Notes under the pieces: generated by a model
The model's database searches: none
The model's input: only the letters and a program-made list of their open reading frames with translations
What the model was told of the DNA's origin: nothing
Source of the DNA: UKL13-2 sp031431435
Lineage (GTDB): Bacteria > Pseudomonadota > Gammaproteobacteria > Burkholderiales > Usitatibacteraceae
Assembly (NCBI GenBank): GCA_031431435.1
Contig: JANPDI010000128.1
Coordinates: 1-18,445, forward strand
DNA length: 18,445 nt
Direction: 5' to 3'
Part shown: positions 1-6,694 of the stretch, piece after piece
Position numbering within the stretch: position 1 is the stretch's first letter
How the letters are laid out: every line of letters starts with the position of its first letter
Made by a program: the position numbers and the translations under genes

Positions 1-22
1 ATCGATTCGCCGCAATGACACG

Positions 23-41
23 GAAAACGACGGTCGTTTTC
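23..41. repeat. 9+9 bp inverted repeat with 1-nt centre
   Basis: GAAAACGAC (23-31) is followed by one base and then its exact reverse complement GTCGTTTTC (33-41). As RNA it would form an 8-bp stem with a 3-nt loop, with the A and T tracts inside the stem. It could be an operator, or a weak terminator for a gene lying left of the window. The sequence does not decide between them. Confidence 0.5.
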
Positions 42-201
42 GCTCACCGCAAGCTCGCTTGGTAAGTAGCGATAGTAAACGAAATGTAATACAACAACGC
101 GCGCCAGTCGGGCTGTGAATCCAAAGATTTGCAGACGGTCAATGAAGGCGGCGTGAATGAAACGGATTTTTGACTGATTTGCCGTGGTGCCGGGTTTGCC
201 G

Positions 202-218
202 CTTATGTCATACATAAG
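202..218. repeat. 7-bp stem inverted repeat in the rne leader
   Basis: CTTATGT (202-208), a CAT loop, and ACATAAG (212-218) are perfectly complementary. It can act as a DNA dyad or as a short AU-rich hairpin in a long rne leader. Its function is unknown. Confidence 0.45.
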
Positions 219-485
219 GCGTGCAATACGCACCATGACGGACCAGCCGCTTGGAACCCCGCTTGTTGATTTAACCCTTGCTTTGCTGTTTATGTTTGAC
301 AACGTCGTGCTGGTTGCGACACCGAAAAACAATGCGAAGCAATGCCACAGTCTCCAGCGTCACCCGAATATTGGTGTTGTGTTTAGTGATAACCGCCAAC
401 CCTTTGTTCCGGCTTTTCGCGTGCAAGTTTGCATGCGCAGCCAGTGACCCTGTCGGCACGGTCAGGTCGTGATGTTGCGGCTTGA

Positions 486-505
486 AACTGGTACCAACTG
501 GTACC
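486..505 (+). repeat. Tandem 10-bp direct repeat AACTGGTACC x2
   Basis: AACTGGTACC occurs twice back to back (486-495 and 496-505). Each copy contains the palindrome GGTACC. It lies about 190 bp upstream of the rne start codon. It may be a protein-binding repeat or a chance duplication. Confidence 0.6.
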
Positions 506-560
506 GGGGCTTGGGCAGATCGTCAATCGTGCACAGCTATGACAGTGTGATGATTGATCC

Positions 561-575
561 GGTTGAACATCAACC
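561..575 (+). promoter_or_regulatory. Candidate leader hairpin upstream of rne
   Basis: GGTTGA (561-566), a 3-nt ACA loop, and TCAACC (570-575) give a perfect 6-bp stem within the rne leader. It is a plausible RNA structure element, but I see no homology to the E. coli leader hairpins by eye. Confidence 0.35.
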
Positions 576-607
576 AGCAGGCCGATTCCAATCGTTACCC
601 GCGGCCC

Positions 608-627
608 GCGCAGTTTTTTTGCTGCGC
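608..627 (+). promoter_or_regulatory. Candidate leader hairpin with U-rich loop upstream of rne
   Basis: GCGCAG (608-613) pairs with CTGCGC (622-627) around an 8-nt loop of seven T and one G. A GC stem displaying a U-rich single-stranded loop would be an attractive RNase E cleavage or binding site. It sits about 70 nt ahead of the rne start codon. That role is inferred from known rne autoregulation in E. coli. The Ts are in the loop, not after the stem, so this is not an intrinsic terminator. Confidence 0.35.
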
Positions 628-683
628 CCGCAGGCTTCCGTTTCCTTCCGCCACCACCTCGACCATTTCAGTTGAGCGTGCAC

Positions 684-689
684 GAAGGA
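684..689 (+). promoter_or_regulatory. Ribosome binding site deciding the rne start
   Basis: GAAGGA lies 6 nt before ATG at 696. This favours the start giving MKRMLFNATQ, the conserved RNase E N-terminus, over an in-frame TTG at 672. Confidence 0.75.
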
Positions 690-695
690 CACAAA

Positions 696-3470
696 ATGAA
701 AAGAATGTTATTTAACGCCACGCAAGCCGAAGAGCTTCGTGTTGCCATTGTCGACGGACAAAAACTCGTCGATCTCGATATTGAACACGCCGGACAAGAA
801 CAAAAAAAATCGAACATCTACAAAGCGCGTGTCACACGCGTCGAACCATCACTCGAAGCCATTTTTGTTGACTATGGCGCCGAGCGCCACGGTTTCCTAC
901 CATTCAAGGAACTGATCCGCGAATACGTTCAGGGTGAAGACGGCGACGGCACCCGTGCCCGCCTCGCACAAAACCTGAAAGTCGGCCAGGAGTTGTTGGT
1001 TCAGGTCGAAAAAGACGAACGCGGCAACAAAGGTGCGGCACTCACCACCTATGTTTCGCTGGCCGGACGTTATCTGGTCTTGATGCCGAACAATCCTCGT
1101 GGCGGCGGTGTTTCGCGCCGGGTGGAGGGTGAAGACCGCGCAGAACTGCGCGAAACACTCGATCAGCTTGATGTGCCCGAAGGCATGTCGGTCATCGCGC
1201 GCACCGCCGGCATCGGTCGTGGTGCTGACGAATTGAAGTGGGATCTAAATTACCTGCTGCAACTTTGGGAGGCGATTGAAGGTGCCGGACGTGATGTCAA
1301 AGGCCCCGAGTTGATCTATCTCGAGTCAAGCCTGGTGGTCCGCGCCATCCGCGATTTGTTTCAGCCCGATATCGGTGAGATTCTGGTAGATACACAGGAG
1401 ATTTTTGAGCAGGCACAGTCGTTCATGTCGACCGTAATGCCCGCCAACGTGCACAAGGTCAAGCTGTACAAAGACGATGTGCCGCTGTTCTCGCGCTTCC
1501 AGATCGAACACCAGATTGAAACCGCCTATCGCCGTGATGTGACCCTGCCCTCCGGCGGCGCGATCATCATCGACCATACCGAGGCACTGGTTTCGGTCGA
1601 CGTCAATTCGGCACGCGCCACCAAGGGCCACGACATTGAAGAAACCGCCTTCCGCACCAACTGCGAAGCCGCCGACGAGATTGCCCGCCAATTGCGGCTG
1701 CGCGACCTAGGCGGATTGGTGGTCATCGACTTCATCGACATGGAGTCGACCAAGAACCAGCGCGATGTTGAGAACCGTTTGCGCGACGCACTCAAACACG
1801 ATCGCGCCCGTGTCCAGACCGGCAAAATTTCCCGCTTCGGGCTGATGGAACTGTCACGCCAGCGCCTGCAGCCGGCGTTGTCCGAGTCGAGCTACATCCC
1901 TTGTCCGCGTTGCCATGGCCTAGGCCATATCCGCGACACCGCGTCGTCGGCATTACACGTCCTGCGCATCCTGCAGGAAGAGGCGATGAAGGAAAGCACG
2001 GCCGCCGTACACGTTCAGGTGCCGGTCGACGTTGCGACATTCCTGCTCAACGAAAAGCGCCAGGACATTCATAAGATTGAGGTGCGCTTCAAAGTGAACG
2101 TGCTGCTGATTCCAAACGTTCACATCGAAACGCCCAACTACGAAATCGAGCGTTTGCGTCACGATTCGGAAAAGCTCGATTTGACCAAGCCGTCATATGA
2201 ATTGGTCAACAAGCCGGTTGATGAAATGGCGATGAAGATGCCGGCAACGCCTGACACCAGACCTGCGCGTCCCGAGCCGGTGGTAAAGGGCATCACGCCA
2301 GATCAACCCGCACCGATTGTTGCCGAACCGTTGCCGAGAGACGCACGTCCGCCACGGACCGCCGTGGCATCAACCGGCGTGGCAAAACCTTCCATGTGGA
2401 AACGCTTCGTCGGTATGTTTGGCGGCGAATCAACACCACCACCTGCGTCGTCAACAACCAACACCTCGACTGAACGTAAATCAACACGTGATGGCGCGGA
2501 TCGGGGCGGCGAGCGCGGCGACCGGAACAATCGTAATGACCGCGGTGGACGCGGCCGTGGTGACCGACCTGATCGTGGTGGCAAGGGTGGTCGCAGCGAA
2601 GGCGGCGACCGCAAAGACCAAAAACCGCGCGGGGATCGTCCGGAGCGCGGACCAAAGCCGGAGCGTGCAGAACGGGGGGAGCGCGGTGAGCGCGCACCAC
2701 AAGGCGGCCAGCAACGTCAGCCACAGGCTGCCAAGCAGGACGAATTGCCAAATGTCGCAACCAACCCACCACGCCAGGCAGTGTCAAAACCGGCACTGGA
2801 AGCACGCGCACCCGACAACACCGATGAGGGCGAAGGTCGTGGTCGTCGTCGTCGCGGACGTGGCGGACGCGGACGCGGGGGTCGTGATGGTCAGGTTGAA
2901 GGCCAGCAAGACGCCCATCAAGACACACGGCAGCACACACAAAATGCCGAAGCGGATCAATCCGATATGTCAGCTGCGCCGGCCGCAGCCGCCGTGCAGC
3001 CGGCTCCCGCTGACTATTCGACCGCGCCCTCAGTCGCGGCAGCACCGGTGATGGTCGCGCCGCCACCGGTGATGGTCGCACCGCCACCGGTTCAAGCGAT
3101 GGCCGCACCGGCAATCGCTGCGCCTGTGTCGGCCCCTGTTGTCGCCGAACCCGTTGCCACCGCACCGATCGCGGCATCGGTGGTCTATAGCTCGGCCAGC
3201 GCACCCAAGGCGCCGGTTGACGAGATCCCCGATACCGTCCCACAGCGCACGACGTCACCGTCACGCGAGCGCCGCCGCAACACATCGGCGACAAGCGATC
3301 CGTTGGTGTTCATCGAGACTGCAGCGGAGAAAATTCAGCCGGCACCCGCGACATTGGCTGAATTTGAGCCGCAACGCCGCAGCACGCCGCGCCCGCGTCG
3401 CACCCGCAATGTGGTGAGTGAGCCGCTGGTAGTAGTTGAAACCAAATCTGACGCACCACCACCGGCGTAG
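696..3470 (+). CDS. rne: Ribonuclease E
   Basis: RNase E is the essential endonuclease and scaffold of the RNA degradosome, acting in mRNA decay and rRNA/tRNA processing at the inner membrane. From ATG 696 the protein has 924 residues. Residues 1-510 are the conserved catalytic half: S1-type domain about 35-120, 5' sensor with R169 and T170, DNase I-like region with metal ligands D302 (VSVDVNSARAT) and D345 (VVIDFIDM), and the zinc link CPRC (C403, C406). These lie within one residue of the E. coli positions. The rest is low complexity: a probable membrane-targeting amphipathic helix WKRFVGMFGG (568-577, where E. coli has segment A), Arg/Gly-rich RNA-binding tracts (about 598-665 and 712-731), an Ala/Pro/Val linker (about 758-840), and a terminal part carrying the motif S(D/E)PLV-x-(I/V)ET twice (867-875 and 908-916). 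It appears monocistronic, with a terminator 25 bp downstream. Confidence 0.97.
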   Translation: MKRMLFNATQAEELRVAIVDGQKLVDLDIEHAGQEQKKSNIYKARVTRVEPSLEAIFVDYGAERHGFLPFKELIREYVQGEDGDGTRARLAQNLKVGQELLVQVEKDERGNKGAALTTYVSLAGRYLVLMPNNPRGGGVSRRVEGEDRAELRETLDQLDVPEGMSVIARTAGIGRGADELKWDLNYLLQLWEAIEGAGRDVKGPELIYLESSLVVRAIRDLFQPDIGEILVDTQEIFEQAQSFMSTVMPANVHKVKLYKDDVPLFSRFQIEHQIETAYRRDVTLPSGGAIIIDHTEALVSVDVNSARATKGHDIEETAFRTNCEAADEIARQLRLRDLGGLVVIDFIDMESTKNQRDVENRLRDALKHDRARVQTGKISRFGLMELSRQRLQPALSESSYIPCPRCHGLGHIRDTASSALHVLRILQEEAMKESTAAVHVQVPVDVATFLLNEKRQDIHKIEVRFKVNVLLIPNVHIETPNYEIERLRHDSEKLDLTKPSYELVNKPVDEMAMKMPATPDTRPARPEPVVKGITPDQPAPIVAEPLPRDARPPRTAVASTGVAKPSMWKRFVGMFGGESTPPPASSTTNTSTERKSTRDGADRGGERGDRNNRNDRGGRGRGDRPDRGGKGGRSEGGDRKDQKPRGDRPERGPKPERAERGERGERAPQGGQQRQPQAAKQDELPNVATNPPRQAVSKPALEARAPDNTDEGEGRGRRRRGRGGRGRGGRDGQVEGQQDAHQDTRQHTQNAEADQSDMSAAPAAAAVQPAPADYSTAPSVAAAPVMVAPPPVMVAPPPVQAMAAPAIAAPVSAPVVAEPVATAPIAASVVYSSASAPKAPVDEIPDTVPQRTTSPSRERRRNTSATSDPLVFIETAAEKIQPAPATLAEFEPQRRSTPRPRRTRNVVSEPLVVVETKSDAPPPA
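3043..3090 (+). repeat. 21-bp tandem repeat inside rne
   Basis: A 21-bp unit beginning CACCGGTGATGG occurs at 3043-3063 and 3064-3084 with one substitution, and a partial third copy follows at 3085-3090. It encodes the VMVAPPP repeats in the Ala/Pro linker of RNase E. Such in-frame repeats can change copy number between strains. Confidence 0.8.
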
Positions 3471-3494
3471 TCAGCACGGTCGCAACAACGCAAC

Positions 3495-3524
3495 AAAAAA
3501 AGCCGCTCATTGAGCGGCTTTTTT
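3495..3524 (+). terminator. Intrinsic terminator of rne
   Basis: A run of A, then GCCGCTC (3502-3508), loop ATT, GAGCGGC (3512-3518) and six T (3519-3524). The A and T runs extend the stem, so it could work in both directions. It begins 24 bp after the rne stop codon. Confidence 0.92.
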
Positions 3525-3562
3525 CATTAACATGCTCAACACACCAGGCCAAAAAGAACATC

Positions 3563-4171
3563 ATGCCATCAACATCGCCAATCGATTTCTACTTTGATTT
3601 TTCGTCGCCCTACGGCTATCTGGCGGCCACACGCATCAACGCCATCGGTCAAAAATACGGCCGGCGTATCAAGTGGCGACCGATTTTGCTGGGGCCGGCG
3701 TTTAAGGCAAGCGGCAATTCACCGTTGGTCAGTCAGCCGCTTAAAGGGCCGTATTCAGTCCGCGATTTTATGCGCACGGCGCGGTTCCTTGGTGTCCCCT
3801 ACAAACAACCGGACGTATTTCCGATCGGCACACAGAATGCGGCACGCGCGTTTTATTGGATCGACGACACCGACCCGGTTACCGCGCATAAATTCGCCAT
3901 GACATGTTATGCGACCTACTTTGCCGAAGGTATTGATATTTCAAGCCCGGAAAAGGTGGCGGAGTTGTGTGCGCGTGTTGGCGTCGATCACGACGCCGCA
4001 TTGGCTGCGCTGGCCGACCCACTGGTCAAGGAGCGTTTGAAACACGAAGTAGATGCGTCGCTTGCCATCGGTGTGTTTGGCTCGCCGTACATCGTTATTG
4101 ATGGCGAACCATTCTGGGGCGGCGACCGTTTCGATCAAATCGTCGCGTGGCTGGAAACCGGCGGATTCTAG
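3563..4171 (+). CDS. 2-hydroxychromene-2-carboxylate isomerase-like protein (DsbA/GST-kappa fold)
   Basis: This 202-residue protein matches the HCCA isomerase family, glutathione-dependent thioredoxin-fold enzymes best known from naphthalene breakdown (NahD). The N-terminus FYFDFSSPYGYLA (residues 9-21) carries the family's catalytic serine just before the proline (S15). The C-terminal part FGSPYIVIDGEPFWGGDRF (172-190) contains the cis-proline loop (P175) typical of the fold, and the length is normal. No aromatic ring-cleavage genes lie nearby, so the substrate is unknown. Many chromosomal members of this family have no assigned pathway and may act on other glutathione conjugates. The ribosome binding site is weak (AAAGAA about 7 nt before ATG). 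It is transcribed alone and converges with the response regulator gene. Confidence 0.85.
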   Translation: MPSTSPIDFYFDFSSPYGYLAATRINAIGQKYGRRIKWRPILLGPAFKASGNSPLVSQPLKGPYSVRDFMRTARFLGVPYKQPDVFPIGTQNAARAFYWIDDTDPVTAHKFAMTCYATYFAEGIDISSPEKVAELCARVGVDHDAALAALADPLVKERLKHEVDASLAIGVFGSPYIVIDGEPFWGGDRFDQIVAWLETGGF

Positions 4172-4177
4172 ATCCGC
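4161..4177 (+). terminator. Hairpin spanning the stop codon of the isomerase gene
   Basis: GCGGAT (4161-4166) and ATCCGC (4172-4177) are perfectly complementary around a 5-nt loop that contains most of the TAG stop (4169-4171). No T run follows, so it is a poor intrinsic terminator and could instead protect the mRNA end. A second weak stem, TTAGCC/GGCTAA (4199-4204 and 4214-4219), lies between the convergent genes. Confidence 0.35.
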
Positions 4178-4215
4178 TTGACCACCGCCATCAGCTGATT
4201 AGCCGGGGGGAATGG

Positions 4216-4971
4216 CTAAGTCTGTTTGAACAAGTGGAAATACTGGCGCGAAACAGACAGCGTTTCCTTGCCGTCCTTTAAATAGAGAATCAGCTTTTCC
4301 GGACCTTCCCGAACCGCCCGGTCGACGACGTTGGCATTGACAATGGTGCCGCGATGAATTTGCCAGAATACATCGCGATCAAGACCTTCGATCAACTCCT
4401 TTAACGGGGTGCGCACCAGCGCCTCACCCGCCTTCAGCGCAATGCGGGTGTATTTGGTGTCTGACTGAAAGAACTGCACGTCATCAACGTTGATCAGCCG
4501 CGTGGCGTTACCGACCGAGGCGCGAATCCACTTTAGCTTGGGCGATGTTTTGTTGTTCTCAAGCAGCGATTGCACCAGCGCAGACAAATCCGCCGGCGGT
4601 GTCCGAGGCTGCAACTCAATACGTTTACGCAACCGCTCAACCGCCGCCTGCAACCGCTCTGTTTCAACCGGCTTCATCAGATAGTCCGCCGCCCCGTTTT
4701 CAAACGCCTTGATCGCATATTCATCATAGGCGGTGACAAACACGATGTGGGCGGCGTCACCGATGTGCGCGGCAACCTCCAGTCCGGTCTTGCCCGGCAT
4801 GCGAATATCGAGAAAAGCGATATCCGGATTAAGGTTGTCAAAGTCCGCGATTGCCTGACTGCCGTTGCGCGCCTCGGCAACGATTATCAACTCTGGCCAG
4901 CATGTCAATAGCGCCTGTTTCAGGCGTTGCAACATGAGTGGTTCATCGTCTGCAATCAATGCCGTGGTCAT
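4216..4971 (-). CDS. LytTR-family response regulator (LytR/AlgR type)
   Basis: This is a 251-residue two-component response regulator. The receiver domain (about 3-120) has the acidic pocket ADDE (7-10), the phosphoacceptor D55 in FLDIRMPG, T80 and K100 (MKP). The LytTR DNA-binding domain (about 147-250) has the family signature WQIHRGTIVNANVVD (203-217) and ends with VSRQYFHLF. LytTR proteins bind pairs of short direct repeats in promoters. The gene is the second in an operon. Its ATG overlaps the TGA of the sensor kinase gene (ATGA, 4968-4971), and the end of the kinase gene supplies GAGGTGAAAG as a ribosome binding site. Kinase and regulator are therefore almost certainly partners. Targets are not shown by the sequence, but the divergent PHA-type gene is an obvious candidate. 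Confidence 0.93.
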   Translation of the reverse strand: MTTALIADDEPLMLQRLKQALLTCWPELIIVAEARNGSQAIADFDNLNPDIAFLDIRMPGKTGLEVAAHIGDAAHIVFVTAYDEYAIKAFENGAADYLMKPVETERLQAAVERLRKRIELQPRTPPADLSALVQSLLENNKTSPKLKWIRASVGNATRLINVDDVQFFQSDTKYTRIALKAGEALVRTPLKELIEGLDRDVFWQIHRGTIVNANVVDRAVREGPEKLILYLKDGKETLSVSRQYFHLFKQT

Positions 4972-6137
4972 TCTTTCACCTCTGCCGTTTGTTCAATCGT
5001 GATTATGGCCGCGACACCATGTGGTGGCGACTGCTCGATTGTCATGTTTGCCTTATCGCCAAAAATCGCCAGCAAACGCTCACGAATATTGGCGAGCCCG
5101 ACGCCGCCCCCGGCAACGGCGGTGGTGTTTTGCAATAAACCCAGCCCGGAGTCGGTCACACCAAACTGCAAACGGCCATCGGTCTCGCGCGCAAAAATAT
5201 GAATGGTCCCACCATCAGCAGCCGGCTCCACACCGTGTTTGATGGCGTTTTCAACCAGCGAAATGAGCATCGCGGGTGGCACACGACGGTCGACGAGTAT
5301 TTCCGGCAGATCGAGTGAAAACTGCAGACGCGCGCCCATGCGTGTTTTCATGATCGACAAGAATGCGGCGGCCATTTCAAACTCAAGTTTCAGCGTGGTG
5401 GTTTCCTCGCGCAACCCGGCCAGCCCCGCGCGAAAAAATGCAATCAGCTCGCGCGTCAGCTGCGCCGCTTCCGGTGCCCGCCCCTCGGCCAGATGTTGCA
5501 CACTGGCAAGTGTGTTGAACAAAAAGTGCGGCTCCACCTGCGCCTGCAGGAGTTTTAATTTTGCATCGGCAAGCTGCCGTGCCAGACGCTCCTCCTTCGC
5601 CTGTTGCTCGAGTTGCAGATTGCGTGACTGCAATTGTTTGCGTCGGGTTTGTACAATGACCATCAGCATCAAGCTGTAAATGACGCCCGCGACCAGCCCG
5701 CCAATAATGACCTTGGGACCGACACGAACAAAATCCGCCGCGAGGCCGGCGCTACCGCCCTTCAGGAACGCACCCAACAGTCCGCCGACCAGCGCCCCCG
5801 CGACGGTCAGCAGCACCATGATCAACCCCCACTTCGCCGACAGCTTGAATTTGCCGTGGCCAAACCACGCCGACAACGCGGCAATACCGGGCCCGCCGAT
5901 GATCAAAAACGTCAGAAACAACGCCTCAACCCAGCCAATTTGCTCCTTGCCAAGCCGCAACAATGCCGCCGCCGCAATCCACACAACCACGCCGATGGCC
6001 GTCCATTTCCATTTGTTGCGTTGCCACATGGCATCAAAGGCACGAACGTCCTCTCGCTGATCCGGCGGCAGTTTTTCGAGTGTTCGCGTCTCAAATGCCG
6101 CATACTTTTGGCGGATTGATTCAATGAATTTTTTCAT
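4968..6137 (-). CDS. LytS/AlgZ-type membrane sensor histidine kinase
   Basis: This is a 389-residue histidine kinase. Residues 44-63, about 68-93, 102-126 and 139-164 are four hydrophobic segments, giving a membrane sensor without a large periplasmic domain. A coiled linker (165-200) follows. The His_kinase (LytS-type) domain has the phosphoacceptor H204 in VEPHFLFNTL, and the HATPase region has an N box LVENAIKHG (294-302) and G boxes VTDSGLGL (327-334) and GGGVGLANIRERL (343-355). I chose ATG at 6135-6137 (MKKFIESIRQ). An upstream in-frame TTG at 6173 would add 12 residues containing the inverted repeat region and has no ribosome binding site. The site before the chosen ATG is also weak. 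The signal sensed is unknown. This kinase class works with LytTR regulators, and one is encoded immediately downstream. Confidence 0.92.
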   Translation of the reverse strand: MKKFIESIRQKYAAFETRTLEKLPPDQREDVRAFDAMWQRNKWKWTAIGVVVWIAAAALLRLGKEQIGWVEALFLTFLIIGGPGIAALSAWFGHGKFKLSAKWGLIMVLLTVAGALVGGLLGAFLKGGSAGLAADFVRVGPKVIIGGLVAGVIYSLMLMVIVQTRRKQLQSRNLQLEQQAKEERLARQLADAKLKLLQAQVEPHFLFNTLASVQHLAEGRAPEAAQLTRELIAFFRAGLAGLREETTTLKLEFEMAAAFLSIMKTRMGARLQFSLDLPEILVDRRVPPAMLISLVENAIKHGVEPAADGGTIHIFARETDGRLQFGVTDSGLGLLQNTTAVAGGGVGLANIRERLLAIFGDKANMTIEQSPPHGVAAIITIEQTAEVKE

Positions 6138-6151
6138 AGCTCGTATGCTAG

Positions 6152-6167
6152 CCGGTTGGACAACCGG
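6152..6167. promoter_or_regulatory. 7+7 bp inverted repeat just upstream of the kinase gene
   Basis: CCGGTTG (6152-6158), two bases, then CAACCGG (6161-6167) form a perfect dyad 15-30 bp upstream of the kinase ATG. The position suits an operator or an mRNA hairpin near the ribosome binding site. The 2-nt centre is too tight for a full hairpin and favours a DNA-level site. Confidence 0.45.
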
Positions 6168-6212
6168 ACCCAAGCGGAGACCGACGAAATACGAGAAGAC
6201 GCGACGGACGAC

Positions 6213-6241
6213 GATTTGCCATCGTCGCGGCGTGGCAAATC
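6213..6241. promoter_or_regulatory. 9+9 bp dyad (candidate operator) between kinase and PHA-type genes
   Basis: GATTTGCCA (6213-6221), 11 bp, then TGGCAAATC (6233-6241) are exact reverse complements, with half-site centres 20 bp apart, about two helical turns. This is the classic layout for a dimeric repressor or activator. It sits 51 bp upstream of the PHA-type gene and 76 bp upstream of the kinase start. The right half-site overlaps a weak promoter-like pair, TGGCAA (6233-6238) and TAGACT (6256-6261) with a 17 bp spacer, pointing to the PHA-type gene. The dyad is directly visible. The regulator is unknown. Confidence 0.5.
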
Positions 6242-6291
6242 CCGCAAACTGGCGCTAGACTGCATCCAAACAATCAACCTGCGGAGACAAT

Positions 6292-6657
6292 ATGGCCGAT
6301 ATCAGCCTCAAACGTGAACACCAGCTTGGCCTGAAAGGCGCAAAAGCGGCGGCCGACCAAATGGCCGAACGGCTCAATGAGCGATTTGATTTGTCCGGGA
6401 CCTGGCAGGGACATGTCCTGAATTTTTCACGCCCGGGGGTGAGCGGCATGCTGAGTATTACCGAAACCACGATGTCGCTTGAGGTGACACTTGGTTTTTT
6501 GTTGAAAGCCATGAAGGGGCCGATCGAAAAATCGGTGCACGAACAACTCAACAAGGTATTGGCCGACGCCAAGCTCGTGGCACCCAAAACCAAACCGGCG
6601 GCAAAATCGCCGGACAAGCCGACCGCGGCAAAGAAACCCGCCGCCAAGAAAAAATAG
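6292..6657 (+). CDS. Polyhydroxyalkanoic acid system family protein with Lys/Ala tail
   Basis: This 121-residue protein resembles the small 'PHA system' proteins found with PHA granule genes (about 90-120 residues). Residues 1-95 are the conserved part: an N-terminal helix with KREHQLGLKGAKAAADQMAERL (written in part, residues 7-28), a beta-like middle FDLSGTWQGHVLNFSR (32-47), then SGMLSITETTMSLEVTLGFL and an amphipathic helix to about 92. Residues 97-121 are a tail rich in K, A and P ending AAKKPAAKKK, similar to the tail of the phasin encoded at 13009-13596. The start is supported by GGAG (6283-6286) 5 nt ahead of ATG. It is divergent from the two-component operon and convergent with the next gene (37 bp gap, no clear terminator). 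Its biochemical role in the family is not established. Confidence 0.8.
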   Translation: MADISLKREHQLGLKGAKAAADQMAERLNERFDLSGTWQGHVLNFSRPGVSGMLSITETTMSLEVTLGFLLKAMKGPIEKSVHEQLNKVLADAKLVAPKTKPAAKSPDKPTAAKKPAAKKK

Positions 6658-6694
6658 TCCAGACTGTCTGTTACCGCTACCGTCAACGCGCCCG

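Larger units (their letters stand above)
1..695 (+). other. Non-coding leader/intergenic region upstream of rne
   Basis: This stretch holds no convincing gene. The short open frames in it overlap each other in different frames, have no good ribosome binding site and show no recognisable protein sequence. What can be seen is a series of small inverted and direct repeats (23-41, 202-218, 486-505, 561-575, 608-627), listed separately. E. coli rne has a 5' untranslated region of about 360 nt through which RNase E controls its own mRNA, so a structured leader here would fit that family rule. I could not place a promoter securely. The least bad candidate is TTGATT (266-271) with TTATGT preceded by TG (290-295, 18 bp spacer). 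A perfect TTGACA at 296-301 has no matching -10 box. Confidence 0.6.

Noticed and set aside
1..47. GTG-started minus-strand frame running off the left edge
   Set aside because: Only 15 codons are visible, with no ribosome binding site and no recognisable N-terminus. It cannot be supported.
184..675. Short open frames in the rne leader
   Set aside because: They overlap in different frames, lack ribosome binding sites and show no recognisable protein sequence. They fit chance frames in a leader.
2317..3051. Plus-strand frame of 244 codons overlapping rne
   Set aside because: It is an out-of-frame reading of the same GC-rich region. The rne frame carries the conserved family features.
2293..3294. 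Long minus-strand open frame (333 codons) opposite the rne tail
   Set aside because: It lies wholly within the low-complexity Arg/Gly/Pro-coding part of rne. Its translation is Arg/His/Val-rich noise with no domain and no ribosome binding site.
5203..6119. Plus-strand frames opposite the sensor kinase gene
   Set aside because: They are shadows of the kinase frame, Ser/Arg-rich with no domains.
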